A stretch of 61,905 nt of DNA from assembly GCA_902625475.1 (NCBI GenBank), contig CACOBR010000007.1, forward strand, positions 1-61,905. The letters run 5' to 3'. Positions 43,927 to 53,209 of the stretch are shown piece after piece (the stretch's first letter is position 1; each line of letters opens with the position of its first letter). The stretch is from an uncultured Alphaproteobacteria bacterium (GTDB lineage Bacteria > Pseudomonadota > Alphaproteobacteria > Rhodobacterales > Rhodobacteraceae). Both the position numbers and the translations under genes were made by a program. A model generated the notes under the pieces. It saw nothing but the letters and a program-made list of their open reading frames with translations. It was not told the origin of the DNA and did no database searches.

Positions 43927-45867
43927 TCATTTCGGAATCTCACAATTAGGTATAAGCCCTTCAATTTCTTCTAATAGGTCTACGGTTGATGTTTTGTTAG
44001 AGCCTAGTTTTCTTACAGTAACAGTTTTATTTTCTACTTCACGAAGTCCAACAGCATATATTATAGGTATTTTTTTTAAAGAATGTTCTCTGATTTTATA
44101 ATTAATTTTTTCATTCCTTATATCAAGTTTAACACGAATATTTTTAGAAATTAAATTTTTATATATCTCTTTTGCATAATTATTTGCTCCAGAAACTACT
44201 GAAGCGATTACTACTTGTGTGGGGGTCAACCATAATGGGAGTTTGCCAGAATTTTCTTCTATTAAGATACCAATAAACCGCTCAAATGAACCTAAAATTG
44301 CTCTATGCAACATAACAACATTTTTTTTATTTCCATCCATAGCTATATAATTTGCATTAAGTCTTTCAGGTAAAACAAAATCAACCTGAAGAGTTCCACA
44401 TTGCCAATCTCTCCCAATAGCATCTGTTAATACAAATTCTAATTTAGGACCATAAAAAGCTCCTTCTCCAGGATTTAATTCAAATGAATAACCAGCTGTA
44501 TTAGTGGCATTTTTGAGTGCTTCTTCTGCTTTAAACCAGGTTTCATCGGAGCCCGCTCTCTTTTCTGGTCTATCTGAAAATTTGATTTTATAATCCGCAA
44601 ATCCTAAATCTGAATAAATTTTTGATAGAAGTTCAATAAATTTTTTTGTTTCGCTTTCTATTTGCTCTTCTGTACAGAAGATATGTGCATCATCTTGTAC
44701 AAAACCTCTTACACGCATTATTCCATGCATAGCACCTGATGGTTCATATCTGTGACATGAGCCAAACTCTGACATTCTAAATGGTAAATCTCTATATGAT
44801 TTAACACCTTGATTATAAATTTGAATGTGACAAGGACAATTCATTGGTTTAAGTGCATTTATCCTTTTTTCTTTGGATCCCTCTTCGTCTACTTCAACTA
44901 TGAACATGTGTTCTTGAAATTTTTCCCAATGTCCAGAGTCTTCCCATAGTTTTCTTCCTACTACTTGAGGTGTTTTTACCTCTGAGTAGCCTCCTTTTTC
45001 TAATTCCTTTTGCATATAGTTTTGTAGGATTTGATATATTCGCCAACCGTTAGGATGCCAAAAAACCATACCTGGAGCTTCCTCTTGCATGTGGAAAAGT
45101 TCCATTTCTTTACCAATTTTCCTATGGTCTCTTTTTTGTGCTTCTTCTAAGAAATTAAGATATTTTTTTAATTCTTCCTTATTTCTAAATGCTACTCCAT
45201 AAATTCGTTGTAACATTTTATTATTACTGTCACCTCTCCAATAGGCTCCGGCTATTTTCATCAGTTTGAAACAATCACCAGGGATTTGGCCTGTATTAGC
45301 TAGATGTGGACCTCTACAAAGGTCCTGCCAATAACCATGCCAATACATTAAAATTTTTTCATTTTCAGGGATATCATTAATCAGTTGAACTTTATAAGAT
45401 TCTTTTTTTTCTGAATAATATTTGATTGCTTTTTTTCTTTCCCAAACTTCAAATTTAACGGAATCTTTCAAGTTAATAATTTCCCGCATTTTTTTTTCAA
45501 TAGTTAACAAATTTTCAGGAGTAAATGGCTCTTCTCTATCGAAATCGTAAAACCAACCATTTTCAATAACAGGACCAATTGTGACTTTTGTATCTGGCCA
45601 AATTTCTTGAACAGCTCTAGCCATAATATGGGCACAGTCATGTCTTATGAGTTCTAGAGCTACATTTTCATTTTTAATTGTATATATCTCTAATTTGCAA
45701 TTTTCATTAATTTCTTTTGAAAGATCACTTAAAACTCCATTCAATGAACAAGCAATAGCTGCTTTTTTTAAAGAATTTGAAATACTCTCAGCCACATCAA
45801 CTGCAGTAATACCTTTTTGAAAGTTTTTAATTGTTCCATCAGGAAATTCTATTGATACATCTGTCAT
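43927..45867 (-). CDS. thrS: Threonyl-tRNA synthetase
   Basis: This 646-aa class II aminoacyl-tRNA synthetase has the full bacterial domain order: N-terminal TGS domain (residues 1 to about 63), editing domain with the HxxxH pair H76/H80 (RHDCAHIMA), catalytic core with the zinc cysteine in [10 protein letters not shown], motif 2 region ([21 protein letters not shown]), motif 3 around [13 protein letters not shown], and a C-terminal anticodon-binding domain (about 540-646). It charges tRNA-Thr; a tRNA-Thr gene lies about 2.2 kb away on the other strand. infC follows directly, as in many bacteria, but the usual rpmI-rplT do not come next. Confidence 0.97.
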   Translation of the reverse strand: MTDVSIEFPDGTIKNFQKGITAVDVAESISNSLKKAAIACSLNGVLSDLSKEINENCKLEIYTIKNENVALELIRHDCAHIMARAVQEIWPDTKVTIGPVIENGWFYDFDREEPFTPENLLTIEKKMREIINLKDSVKFEVWERKKAIKYYSEKKESYKVQLINDIPENEKILMYWHGYWQDLCRGPHLANTGQIPGDCFKLMKIAGAYWRGDSNNKMLQRIYGVAFRNKEELKKYLNFLEEAQKRDHRKIGKEMELFHMQEEAPGMVFWHPNGWRIYQILQNYMQKELEKGGYSEVKTPQVVGRKLWEDSGHWEKFQEHMFIVEVDEEGSKEKRINALKPMNCPCHIQIYNQGVKSYRDLPFRMSEFGSCHRYEPSGAMHGIMRVRGFVQDDAHIFCTEEQIESETKKFIELLSKIYSDLGFADYKIKFSDRPEKRAGSDETWFKAEEALKNATNTAGYSFELNPGEGAFYGPKLEFVLTDAIGRDWQCGTLQVDFVLPERLNANYIAMDGNKKNVVMLHRAILGSFERFIGILIEENSGKLPLWLTPTQVVIASVVSGANNYAKEIYKNLISKNIRVKLDIRNEKINYKIREHSLKKIPIIYAVGLREVENKTVTVRKLGSNKTSTVDLLEEIEGLIPNCEIPK

Positions 45868-46032
45868 TCTAAAAATAAACCTATAATTACTTAATAACTT
45901 ATTGTTTGAAGATACTATTTTGTCAAAGATTATTTTTATAATACCTATTAAATTCTATTTACTTTTAGATAATTATAGAAAATAGTGATTTTGACCATAA
46001 TTAAATTTATTCATCATTAAATAAGTGCCTCA

Positions 46033-46800
46033 ATGAATAAAGTAAGTTTGAATTTTCATTTAACAAAAAATAATAGAAAAATTGCCTTCAAAAAACTAGA
46101 AGGTAAATCAACTCAAGAACCAGGGATAATATTTTTAGGAGGTTTAGCTTCTGACATGGAGGGCACTAAGGCAAAATACTTGGAGGATTGGTGTAGATCT
46201 AAGGGAAATACATTTATTAGATTTGATTATTCTGGTCATGGACGCTCAGAGGGTGTTTTTACTGATGGATCAATTTTAACGTGGTCTGAAGACGCTCTTT
46301 CTGTATTGGATAATTTAACAAATAAAAAACAAATTTTGATAGGTTCTTCAATGGGTGGGTGGATAGCGCTCATTTTAGCAAAAAAACGACCTCAAAAAAT
46401 TCATTCGATGATAGGAATTGCAGCGGCTCCAGATTTTACTGAGGACTTGATGTGGGAAAATTTTAGCGAAGATGAAAAGATAAAAATTATACAACATGGC
46501 TTAATAAAACAAGATTCTGAATACTCTGACGAACCTTATAAAATTTCTAAAAACCTTATATTTGAATCAAGAAATTGTTTTGTTTTACGTGATAAAATTG
46601 AATTAAATTTTCCTGTAAGGCTTCTACAGGGTACATTGGATAATGATGTCCCCTTAAATACAGCTATAAAGCTTATTAATCACATAACTTGTGAAGACGC
46701 TAAATTAGAAATTATTAAAAATGCTGATCATTCTTTTTCTACTGAAGAATGCCTAAAATTAATAAGTAGTAATTTACTAAATTTGTTAGAAAAGAAATAG
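46033..46800 (+). CDS. Alpha/beta hydrolase (ABHD10-like serine esterase)
   Basis: This 255-aa alpha/beta hydrolase has nucleophile S106 in GSSMGGW, an oxyanion-loop region at FLGGLASDMEGTKA, an acid residue in TLDNDVPL and the catalytic histidine in NADHSFS near residue 233. RFDYSGHGRSEG is the typical strand-4 segment. The pattern resembles short bacterial relatives of ABHD10, a mitochondrial thioesterase/depalmitoylase. No signal peptide is present. A second, membrane-anchored hydrolase follows 14 nt later, so the two probably form an operon. The substrate is unknown; a carboxylester or acyl-protein thioester is plausible. Confidence 0.85.
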   Translation: MNKVSLNFHLTKNNRKIAFKKLEGKSTQEPGIIFLGGLASDMEGTKAKYLEDWCRSKGNTFIRFDYSGHGRSEGVFTDGSILTWSEDALSVLDNLTNKKQILIGSSMGGWIALILAKKRPQKIHSMIGIAAAPDFTEDLMWENFSEDEKIKIIQHGLIKQDSEYSDEPYKISKNLIFESRNCFVLRDKIELNFPVRLLQGTLDNDVPLNTAIKLINHITCEDAKLEIIKNADHSFSTEECLKLISSNLLNLLEKK

Positions 46801-46814
46801 TAATAGAGTTTTTT

Positions 46815-47789
46815 TTGTTTTTAATCTTATCCACTTCTTTTATTTTAATTTTTATTTTTCTGATTAGGAAAAAAAAACTTAATTTTGATAAGAAATTCAA
46901 TCCTAACTTAATAGGTAATAACATAGAGAATTATTTGAATATGTCAGAATCTAATATAAAAGGCATTTTGCCTTGGACAAAAAAAAGAATTATATGGCAT
47001 AATCCTAATTTAAAATCTAAATCAAAAATTGCCATTATTTACATCCACGGATTTTCTGCAAGTTTAGGAGAGATTAGACCAGTTCCTGATATTTTGGCTG
47101 AAAATTATAATGCCAATCTTTTTTTTACTAGATTATCAGGACATGGGATTAATGACTTTCGACCTCTTAAAGATGTTGATGGAATGGATTGGTATCTGGA
47201 TGTCCAAGAGGCATTTGAAATAGGAAAGAGGATAGGTGATAAAATTATTGTAGTAGCTACATCTTTTGGGTGTACTTTAGTATCTGAATATTTATCTAAA
47301 AATAGAATTGATGACATAGTTTTAGGGAATATCTTTATTTCTCCTTGTTATGGTATCCCAGATTGGCGGCTTAAATTATCAAGTTTTTATTGGTCAAAAA
47401 TTATTTATAAATTTTTTTTAGGGGAAAAAAGGGTAGCAACACATCGAAAAATTGAAGAAAAAAAATGGTGGAGTAATGAACTTCCAATTGAGTCTATTAT
47501 AAATTTAGAATTAAGTGTTGAAAAAATATGGCAATCAGATTTTAGCAAAATTATGTCGCCTGTCATTTTTATTTTTTGTCCTAAAGATCAATGGATAAGC
47601 ATAAAAAGAATAAAAAAAGCATCTAAACGTTGGGGTGGAGATTCAAGCATGGTAAGTCTTGATGTTTCCAATAATGTTGATAATAAAAACTATCATGTAA
47701 TACTAGGTGATATAAAAGCTCCAGGAGAAACAGAATTCGGTATTGAAATTATAGTAGGTTGGTTAAAAAATATTTTGAATTCAAGATAA
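46815..47789 (+). CDS. Membrane-anchored alpha/beta hydrolase
   Basis: This 324-aa protein starts at a TTG preceded by GAG; no ATG or GTG is available in the short open stretch upstream. Residues 1-18 are a strongly hydrophobic segment followed by RKKK, which fits an N-terminal membrane anchor with the enzyme on one face of the inner membrane. The hydrolase core shows YIHGFSAS (residues 76-83), RLSGHG (106-111) and nucleophile S150 in ATSFG, where the first Gly of GxSxG is Ala. The histidine near YHVILG at the C-terminus is a candidate third catalytic residue. It overlaps a convergent small gene by 9 nt. Confidence 0.75.
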   Translation: MFLILSTSFILIFIFLIRKKKLNFDKKFNPNLIGNNIENYLNMSESNIKGILPWTKKRIIWHNPNLKSKSKIAIIYIHGFSASLGEIRPVPDILAENYNANLFFTRLSGHGINDFRPLKDVDGMDWYLDVQEAFEIGKRIGDKIIVVATSFGCTLVSEYLSKNRIDDIVLGNIFISPCYGIPDWRLKLSSFYWSKIIYKFFLGEKRVATHRKIEEKKWWSNELPIESIINLELSVEKIWQSDFSKIMSPVIFIFCPKDQWISIKRIKKASKRWGGDSSMVSLDVSNNVDNKNYHVILGDIKAPGETEFGIEIIVGWLKNILNSR

Positions 47790-48008
47790 TATAAAAAAAA
47801 GAATTAAAATCATCATCCCAATAAATGATAGAAACAACCCTACTAAGTTTAGGGGTAGTAGTTTTTGAAGTCTCAGATTATTTTTTTGATTTTGATTTTG
47901 ATTTTCATTAATCATTTTCTTTATTTTAAATGCATTATAAATTACAAAGAATATTAAAGAAATGCCTATGAAAATTAATATTATTCCAGAAATAAAAAAA
48001 TAGTGCAT
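47781..48008 (-). CDS. Small two-helix membrane protein, unknown
   Basis: This 75-aa protein has two hydrophobic helices (about residues 4-27 and 52-74) flanking a short polar stretch rich in Asn, Gln and Lys (NENQNQNQKNN). I recognise no family. It converges on and overlaps the end of the membrane-anchored hydrolase gene by 9 nt and lies 99 nt from the tRNA-Thr gene. The clear membrane topology makes it a likely gene, but it could be spurious in AT-rich DNA. Confidence 0.5.
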   Translation of the reverse strand: MHYFFISGIILIFIGISLIFFVIYNAFKIKKMINENQNQNQKNNLRLQKLLPLNLVGLFLSFIGMMILILFFILS

Positions 48009-48107
48009 TATTAATTATTTATTTAATCGGATTTTGTATATAACTTAATATATATTTTTTTAATAAAAGCTTGCAATATCCTTCTTTAAAATTTAAGAAA
48101 ATATTGT

Positions 48108-48183
48108 GCCTCTATAGCTCAGCTGGTAGAGCAACTGATTTGTAATCAGTGGGTCGGGAGTTCGAGTCTCTCTGGAGGCACCA
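48108..48183 (+). tRNA. tRNA-Thr (anticodon TGT)
   Basis: A 76-nt cloverleaf with encoded CCA. The acceptor stem GCCTCTA pairs with TGGAGGC. The D-arm region is AGCTCAGCTGGTAGAGC. The anticodon stem ACTGA/TCAGT encloses loop TTTGTAA with anticodon TGT at 48141-48143. The T-arm contains GTTCGAGTC. It reads ACA codons. It stands where gene content changes from core-like to accessory, and tRNA 3' ends are common integration sites. Confidence 0.97.
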
Positions 48184-48446
48184 TGTTTTCAATAACTTAG
48201 CAGTTTTAACTTAAAAAAACCTCTTTTTATAAGAGTTCTGGTGGCACTGTGGTGGCACATTACCCTTCGCTAGGCGCTCAAATTTATGATCTAGAAGTTC
48301 TTTTTTAATCACTAATTCTTGATATTATTATAATTTTATTTACTCCATTTCTCCAAATACTGACCCATACCCCAGGGTATCCCCCACTTTAGTATTTGGG
48401 ACTTCTTATATTATCTAGTAATATAAATTGAGACGTATGAATCTGA
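48184..48446. other. Intergenic junction between tRNA-Thr and the helicase gene
   Basis: This 263-nt stretch has no convincing gene. It holds a weak hairpin (CTCTT/AAGAG, 48221-48235). At 48237-48247 TCTGGTGGCAC matches the tRNA 3' end (TCTGGAGGCAC, 48171-48181) at 10 of 11 bases. GGTGGCAC is then repeated at an 11-nt period (48240 and 48251). Copy A of a dispersed repeat begins at 48365. If the helicase actually starts at the internal ATG (48528), the gap is 344 nt. Confidence 0.6.
48365..48428 (+). repeat. Dispersed 64-nt repeat, copy A
   Basis: Copy A starts CCATACCCC, contains the near-palindrome ATACCC-CA-GGGTAT followed by CCCCC, then TTTAGTATTTGG and TATTATCTA. It matches copy B (53210-53273, same orientation) at 54 of 64 positions. 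TATTAT at 48409-48414, upstream of the helicase gene, could serve as a -10 box, so the element may be an operator-promoter rather than an insertion scar. Confidence 0.8.
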
Positions 48447-51400
48447 TTGAAAGACCTACTTGCAATTAATTCAAAGATTTGGCTAAGTTATATTAATATT
48501 CAGAATAATTTGTCTGGAATTGTGTCAATGGTCTCTTCTGAAAACCTTAATAGTGGATTTAAACAGTTCTCTGCTGGTTTTTTTGATCAAGAATGTTGTT
48601 TTGTAGTTCAAAACCTACCCTCCTGTCAAAACGCTCCTCCTATACCACTTTCAGTTAGTGTGGCCGAAAAAATGATACTTCGAGGCCTTCCTACTAAACC
48701 ATCAACTTATTTAGCTGAAGAGTTAGAAAAATACTTTCCAGGTCAAATACATAAGGATGCGCAAGTACCAGCTTTTACTTGTAATAAGGCTCCAGTTTGG
48801 ATATCTACAATCAAAGGAAGCCCTGAAAATTCAGATAATAATCCAGCTAAATATTTTTTTGATAAACTTATATCAGAATATTTTAGTGAATTTAAATTTA
48901 TCAAACAATTGATCCTTCCTGAATGTAATTCTGAGTGGGTCATAGTAAATAAACTTAATTCTGAAAAATTTCCAACTAATCAAAAATTTGATTTCTTCCT
49001 TGATGCTGCTGACCTTGTAATTGAGATAGATGGGGCGGGTCATGAAAGGGATGTGAGCCAAAAACAAAAGGATCAATTAAGAGATAATATTCTGAAAAAT
49101 AGGGGGATTGAAACTGTACGTATATCAACAGATGCTATCAAAAAAAGTGATAGCCGTTTTATTACTAGCGTCAAAAAAATACTTGATATGCTAAGTAAAA
49201 ATGAAATTTTAAATCGGTACAAAACCTCTTTTGAAGAAAAGCATTTCCTACAAGAACGCTATGAATACACAGTTACAGCAATTATAAGATTTCAGATCCT
49301 ATTGATTCAGTTCATTCGTTCAGGATTACTAGATATTAATTCGCCAGTTTGGGAATTAAATATAGAGACAGATGTTAATTCCAAATTTAATTGGGCAGAG
49401 TTGGCATGTGAGGATTTATTTCACTGGATTTTACCAGTTTCTAAAATTTACTGTGAAGAAATTAAGAAACCTAAATTCAAAATGAGATTATTAAATGTTG
49501 AATCAAACATCCGGAAGGATCTGAATAAGGAAAAGTCAATAGATTTTAGGTTATTTGAGCGATGGGACGACAATCAGCCGTTAAGTAAGATATGTGTTCG
49601 TAGTGATTATATTAACAAAGAAAGATATTTTAGATCTCCTAAAGAAGGGATCATTATTTCAATAAGAGATCATAGTGAAATCAAACCTTTTGAAAAAAAA
49701 GCACTTGCCTCACCCTTGATGAAAAATGGTTTAAAAGAATTTAATAAACAGCTGTTTGGATTTAATAAATTTAAAGAAGGACAGCTTGAAATAATTGAAA
49801 AAATTCTTGGATCTGGGAAAACACTAGGTCTTCTTCCAACGGGAGGAGGGAAATCATTGTGCTTCCATTTGAGTGCGAGCCTTTTTCAAGGCTGTTGTAT
49901 AGTAGTAGCTCCAATCAAGGCACTCATGCGTGATCAAGTGGCAGAATTAAGTAGCATGGGGTTTGAAGGAAGAGCAGTTAGGATTGACAGCTCACAGGAA
50001 AGAACAGAAAACGATCAAATAATAGGGAAAATTCAGCAAAAAAGGGTACAATTCCTTTTTGTTTCTCCTGAAAGATTTCAGCAAAATGAATTTAGAGAAC
50101 TATTAACTGCATTAAACTCCAGTAGGCTTATTGGTTCTTTGGTTGTGGATGAAGTTCATTGTCTTTCGGAATGGGGGCATGATTTTAGATTATCCTATCT
50201 TAATTTAGCACATACAGTTTTTCGTTTTTTACCAAAAGTTCCGATCATATGTTTAACTGCAACAGCTTCTTTAAATGTATTAAGAGATATTTCCATAGAA
50301 TTTGGATTAGATAAGCAAGATGTTGTTTATAAAATGCATAATAGCAGAGAGGAGTTGGGTTTCAATATTCTTAATCCCAATCCAGCACATAGAGAGGAAT
50401 TAGAGTTTAAAATCTTAGATTTAGTAAAAGAAAACAATAACAAAAAATATGAATTAGATAAAAAGTCTGATGTTGAAAAATTTGCTGCACTTCTTTCATT
50501 GCTTGAAAAGCTCAAGAAAAAAGGATGGGTTAATTCAAATAAAGCAGGAATTATTTTTTCTCCACACCTCAATGGCAAATTAGGCTGTAATACCATAAGA
50601 GACGATTTAAAAAGTTTTCACAGTACCAAAGAGATTAAAACAGGACTATTTTGTGGGGAGAGACCTAAATATTTTATACCAGATGGCATTTTGGGCTGGA
50701 ATTCTGAAGAGGTAGTAGAAAAAGATTCAGAACAGGAGTTTGAGGATTACAAAGAGGCTTATCAAACGGCATTTAAAGAAAACAAATTAGATCTAATGTG
50801 CGTTACCAAAGCTTTTGGTATGGGAATTAATAAACCAAATATACGTTTTACTATCCATTATGGAATGCCATCTTCACTGGAAGCCCTTTATCAGGAAGGT
50901 GGAAGAGCAGGTAGAGACGGAGATAAGGCTGAGTGTTATGTTCTGTTTAGTCGTGAAAAGAAACCAATACCTGACAAGATACACAAGCCAAATGTCAGAC
51001 CTAGTGTTTTAAAATCTTACTCTGATGGGTTTTATGGAGGCGATTTCAAAACTCAACTATGGCTTAGTATGGGTGAACAAAATGAAATTGAGTACGATTT
51101 TGCAATTTGTTGGAGGATATTTGAGCAGATAGAAGAGGATGGCTTTGCTAATAGTAAAATAATTAAAAGAGAACTAAAGATTAAAGAATATCTAAAGAAG
51201 AAATTTAAAAAACATGATATTGAAGGATTATTAAAGGATAGAAAGCTTAAAATTAACGTCCAAAGAGCGATATTTAGATTATTCCAATTAGGAATAGTTA
51301 CTGACTGGGTTGTCGTTAACCCAATAACAGAACAATATGATGTCAAAGCTAAAAATCTTTCTGATGATCAGATAGTTGGAGTACTTAAAGAAAATATTGG

Positions 51401-52124
51401 TAGATATGAGATATCAAAGTCAGAGCAAATTATTACTGATGAGAAAATTGAAGACATTAAAGCCGAGCATACTGGTGTCGATCTTAAGCGTCATTTAATC
51501 TGGTATTTACTCAATTGGAATTACCAAAAGTTTGTATATAACCGCCGACAATCCTTAAAGAACTTATATGAAGCCTGTATGGGTTTTGAAGTAACTGGCC
51601 CCAAAAAATTTAAAGAAATCATTGATTTCTATTTCAAAATTGATGATATGGCGGAGGATATTGCAAGTTTAGTTGAGCTTCAATCTGGTTGTGAAATTGT
51701 AAGATTTATTAAAAATACTTTAGCTCCAGATGATAAATTGCTTAGCCAGAATAAAATAGAAAAGATAGTATTCAGTTTAGCCCGTTATTTGGAAACCTAC
51801 CAAAACAATCCTGCATATGACCTAATGAGTGGTATTTGTCGTTTAATAACTGATGAATTTAATAATGCAGACGGAGCTCCCAGATTAGTCAATTTTGTTC
51901 AGATATCTCAGAAGGATACTAATGATTGGAGCACAGCTTTTGAAGATTTGTTGAGTTTTGTGAGTATGCTTCAACCAAAGTATAAGGACCAATTTTCTGC
52001 AGAAGTTTGTCCAAATCTTGAAAATAGAATGGATTTAGTTAAAGTACATGAGTATCTCGATGATGATTTTTCTGCGATAACGTATCTAGAGCAATATAAT
52101 AAGCAATTAGAAAAAGTAGTTTAG
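48447..52124 (+). CDS. PD-(D/E)XK-like nuclease fused to RecQ-family helicase
   Basis: This 1225-aa protein joins two enzymatic modules. Around residues 181-230 there is a DUF559/PD-(D/E)XK-like core: FDFFLD, then VIEIDGAGH (E193, D195), a charged QKQKDQLRDNIL helix and GIETVRIS. The RecQ-type helicase spans about 440-840: Walker A TGGGKS (465-470), DEVH (568-571) followed by CLSEWGHDFR, CLTATAS, and motif VI GGRAGRDG (818-825). About 380 C-terminal residues match nothing I know, and I see no RQC zinc-cysteine cluster. The TTG start at 48447 has no clear ribosome binding site; M28 (48528) is the alternative. A tail-anchored coiled-coil gene follows after 8 nt. A role in defence against foreign DNA is inference from architecture and location. 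Confidence 0.85.
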   Translation: MKDLLAINSKIWLSYINIQNNLSGIVSMVSSENLNSGFKQFSAGFFDQECCFVVQNLPSCQNAPPIPLSVSVAEKMILRGLPTKPSTYLAEELEKYFPGQIHKDAQVPAFTCNKAPVWISTIKGSPENSDNNPAKYFFDKLISEYFSEFKFIKQLILPECNSEWVIVNKLNSEKFPTNQKFDFFLDAADLVIEIDGAGHERDVSQKQKDQLRDNILKNRGIETVRISTDAIKKSDSRFITSVKKILDMLSKNEILNRYKTSFEEKHFLQERYEYTVTAIIRFQILLIQFIRSGLLDINSPVWELNIETDVNSKFNWAELACEDLFHWILPVSKIYCEEIKKPKFKMRLLNVESNIRKDLNKEKSIDFRLFERWDDNQPLSKICVRSDYINKERYFRSPKEGIIISIRDHSEIKPFEKKALASPLMKNGLKEFNKQLFGFNKFKEGQLEIIEKILGSGKTLGLLPTGGGKSLCFHLSASLFQGCCIVVAPIKALMRDQVAELSSMGFEGRAVRIDSSQERTENDQIIGKIQQKRVQFLFVSPERFQQNEFRELLTALNSSRLIGSLVVDEVHCLSEWGHDFRLSYLNLAHTVFRFLPKVPIICLTATASLNVLRDISIEFGLDKQDVVYKMHNSREELGFNILNPNPAHREELEFKILDLVKENNNKKYELDKKSDVEKFAALLSLLEKLKKKGWVNSNKAGIIFSPHLNGKLGCNTIRDDLKSFHSTKEIKTGLFCGERPKYFIPDGILGWNSEEVVEKDSEQEFEDYKEAYQTAFKENKLDLMCVTKAFGMGINKPNIRFTIHYGMPSSLEALYQEGGRAGRDGDKAECYVLFSREKKPIPDKIHKPNVRPSVLKSYSDGFYGGDFKTQLWLSMGEQNEIEYDFAICWRIFEQIEEDGFANSKIIKRELKIKEYLKKKFKKHDIEGLLKDRKLKINVQRAIFRLFQLGIVTDWVVVNPITEQYDVKAKNLSDDQIVGVLKENIGRYEISKSEQIITDEKIEDIKAEHTGVDLKRHLIWYLLNWNYQKFVYNRRQSLKNLYEACMGFEVTGPKKFKEIIDFYFKIDDMAEDIASLVELQSGCEIVRFIKNTLAPDDKLLSQNKIEKIVFSLARYLETYQNNPAYDLMSGICRLITDEFNNADGAPRLVNFVQISQKDTNDWSTAFEDLLSFVSMLQPKYKDQFSAEVCPNLENRMDLVKVHEYLDDDFSAITYLEQYNKQLEKVV

Positions 52125-52132
52125 GACAAAAT

Positions 52133-52693
52133 ATGGATCTATCAAAAGCAGAAAAAACTTTAAATAAATTAGAGGAAAATAGCTCAAAAATCGAGAAAAT
52201 TTCTGCTGCAGTAGAGGATCTAGTTGCTCTTCAAGAAAAATTAGAAACCTTACCCAGTGATATTAAAAAACCACTAAAAAAAGCTATTGAAGATTTCGAA
52301 AACCTCAAAGAAGAATTAAAGTCCTTACCTGATGATATCAAAAAAGAAAGTTCAATTATTGAAACTAGTCTTAGATCTAAAATAGTTGAACTTGAAAATT
52401 CTTTGCTCAAAAAAATTGATCAAGTGGGGGAAGGGATCTCAACTTTAATAAAAAATAATATAAAAGATGCTAAAGAGGATACTACAAAACAGTTTTCAGC
52501 CCTAAAAGATGAGTTTAATGTAGTCAAAACCGAAAATGCCAACCATTTAAAAGCTCTTAAGGACGAATTAAATCATTCGATTGATGAAAAACTTAGATCC
52601 ACAAATAGAAATACTATTTTCTTAATGGTAATGGGAATTATAATGATAGGGCTGCTTTCCTGGTATATATTTTCCAGTACAAATTTATTTTAG
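52133..52693 (+). CDS. Tail-anchored coiled-coil membrane protein
   Basis: This 186-aa protein is predicted to be almost entirely coiled coil from residue 1 to about 150, rich in Lys, Glu and Leu, with an internal repeat of the form LPxDIKKxxxxIE (LPSDIKKPLKKAIE and LPDDIKKESSIIE). A single membrane helix at about 161-180 is followed by only six residues, so it is a C-tail-anchored protein with its long rod in the cytoplasm. It starts 8 nt after the nuclease-helicase stop and is certainly in the same transcript. I recognise no family. It could recruit the helicase to the membrane or act as a membrane effector. Confidence 0.75.
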   Translation: MDLSKAEKTLNKLEENSSKIEKISAAVEDLVALQEKLETLPSDIKKPLKKAIEDFENLKEELKSLPDDIKKESSIIETSLRSKIVELENSLLKKIDQVGEGISTLIKNNIKDAKEDTTKQFSALKDEFNVVKTENANHLKALKDELNHSIDEKLRSTNRNTIFLMVMGIIMIGLLSWYIFSSTNLF

Positions 52694-52705
52694 CTATTAG
52701 AAATA

Positions 52706-53167
52706 TTAAAAAGGTATTTCGTCATCAATGATTTCAGAAGACAAATCAGAAATACTATCCTGTTTAGTATTCATATCCTCTTCAGAAACCTTATTCAAAT
52801 TATCAGACATTTCAGACTTTCTATCAACTAAGACTATCTGACCTCTATTTGCTCTTAGTACAATTTCAGTACTATAACGATCTGCGCCAGAACTATCTTG
52901 CCACTTCCTAGTTTCAACTTGTCCTTCTAAATAAATCTTAGAACCCTTCTTTAAAAAACTTTCAGCAATATTTACAAGAGGCTCAGAAAGTATTGATATA
53001 TTATGCCACTGCGTTCTTTCTTGTTTTTCACCCGAATTTCTATCTTTCCAAGTTTCAGAAGTGGCTACTGGAAAATTACAAACCTTCCCACCGTTTTGAA
53101 AATTTCTTACCTCTGGATCCTTTCCAAGATTACCCAATATTATTACTTTGTTAATACTTCCTGCCAT
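52706..53167 (-). CDS. ssb: Single-stranded DNA-binding protein
   Basis: This 153-aa SSB has an N-terminal OB-fold (residues 3 to about 110: [42 protein letters not shown]), a polar linker and the conserved acidic tip DDEIPF that docks partner enzymes, including RecQ helicases. It protects single-stranded DNA and recruits repair proteins. It is convergent with the coiled-coil gene (12-nt gap) and sits inside the repeat-flanked block, not next to uvrA or gyrA as many chromosomal ssb genes do. It may be a second, island-borne copy; the window cannot show whether another exists. Confidence 0.93.
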   Translation of the reverse strand: MAGSINKVIILGNLGKDPEVRNFQNGGKVCNFPVATSETWKDRNSGEKQERTQWHNISILSEPLVNIAESFLKKGSKIYLEGQVETRKWQDSSGADRYSTEIVLRANRGQIVLVDRKSEMSDNLNKVSEEDMNTKQDSISDLSSEIIDDEIPF

Positions 53168-53209
53168 ATTATTATAATTTTAACATAAACAAATAATTAA
53201 ACAAGAATA

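Noticed and set aside
48437-48469. ATG-initiated 10-codon frame just before the helicase, as a leader peptide or true start
   Set aside because: It is out of frame with the helicase and stops after ten codons. A leader role is possible, but there is no attenuator-like structure.
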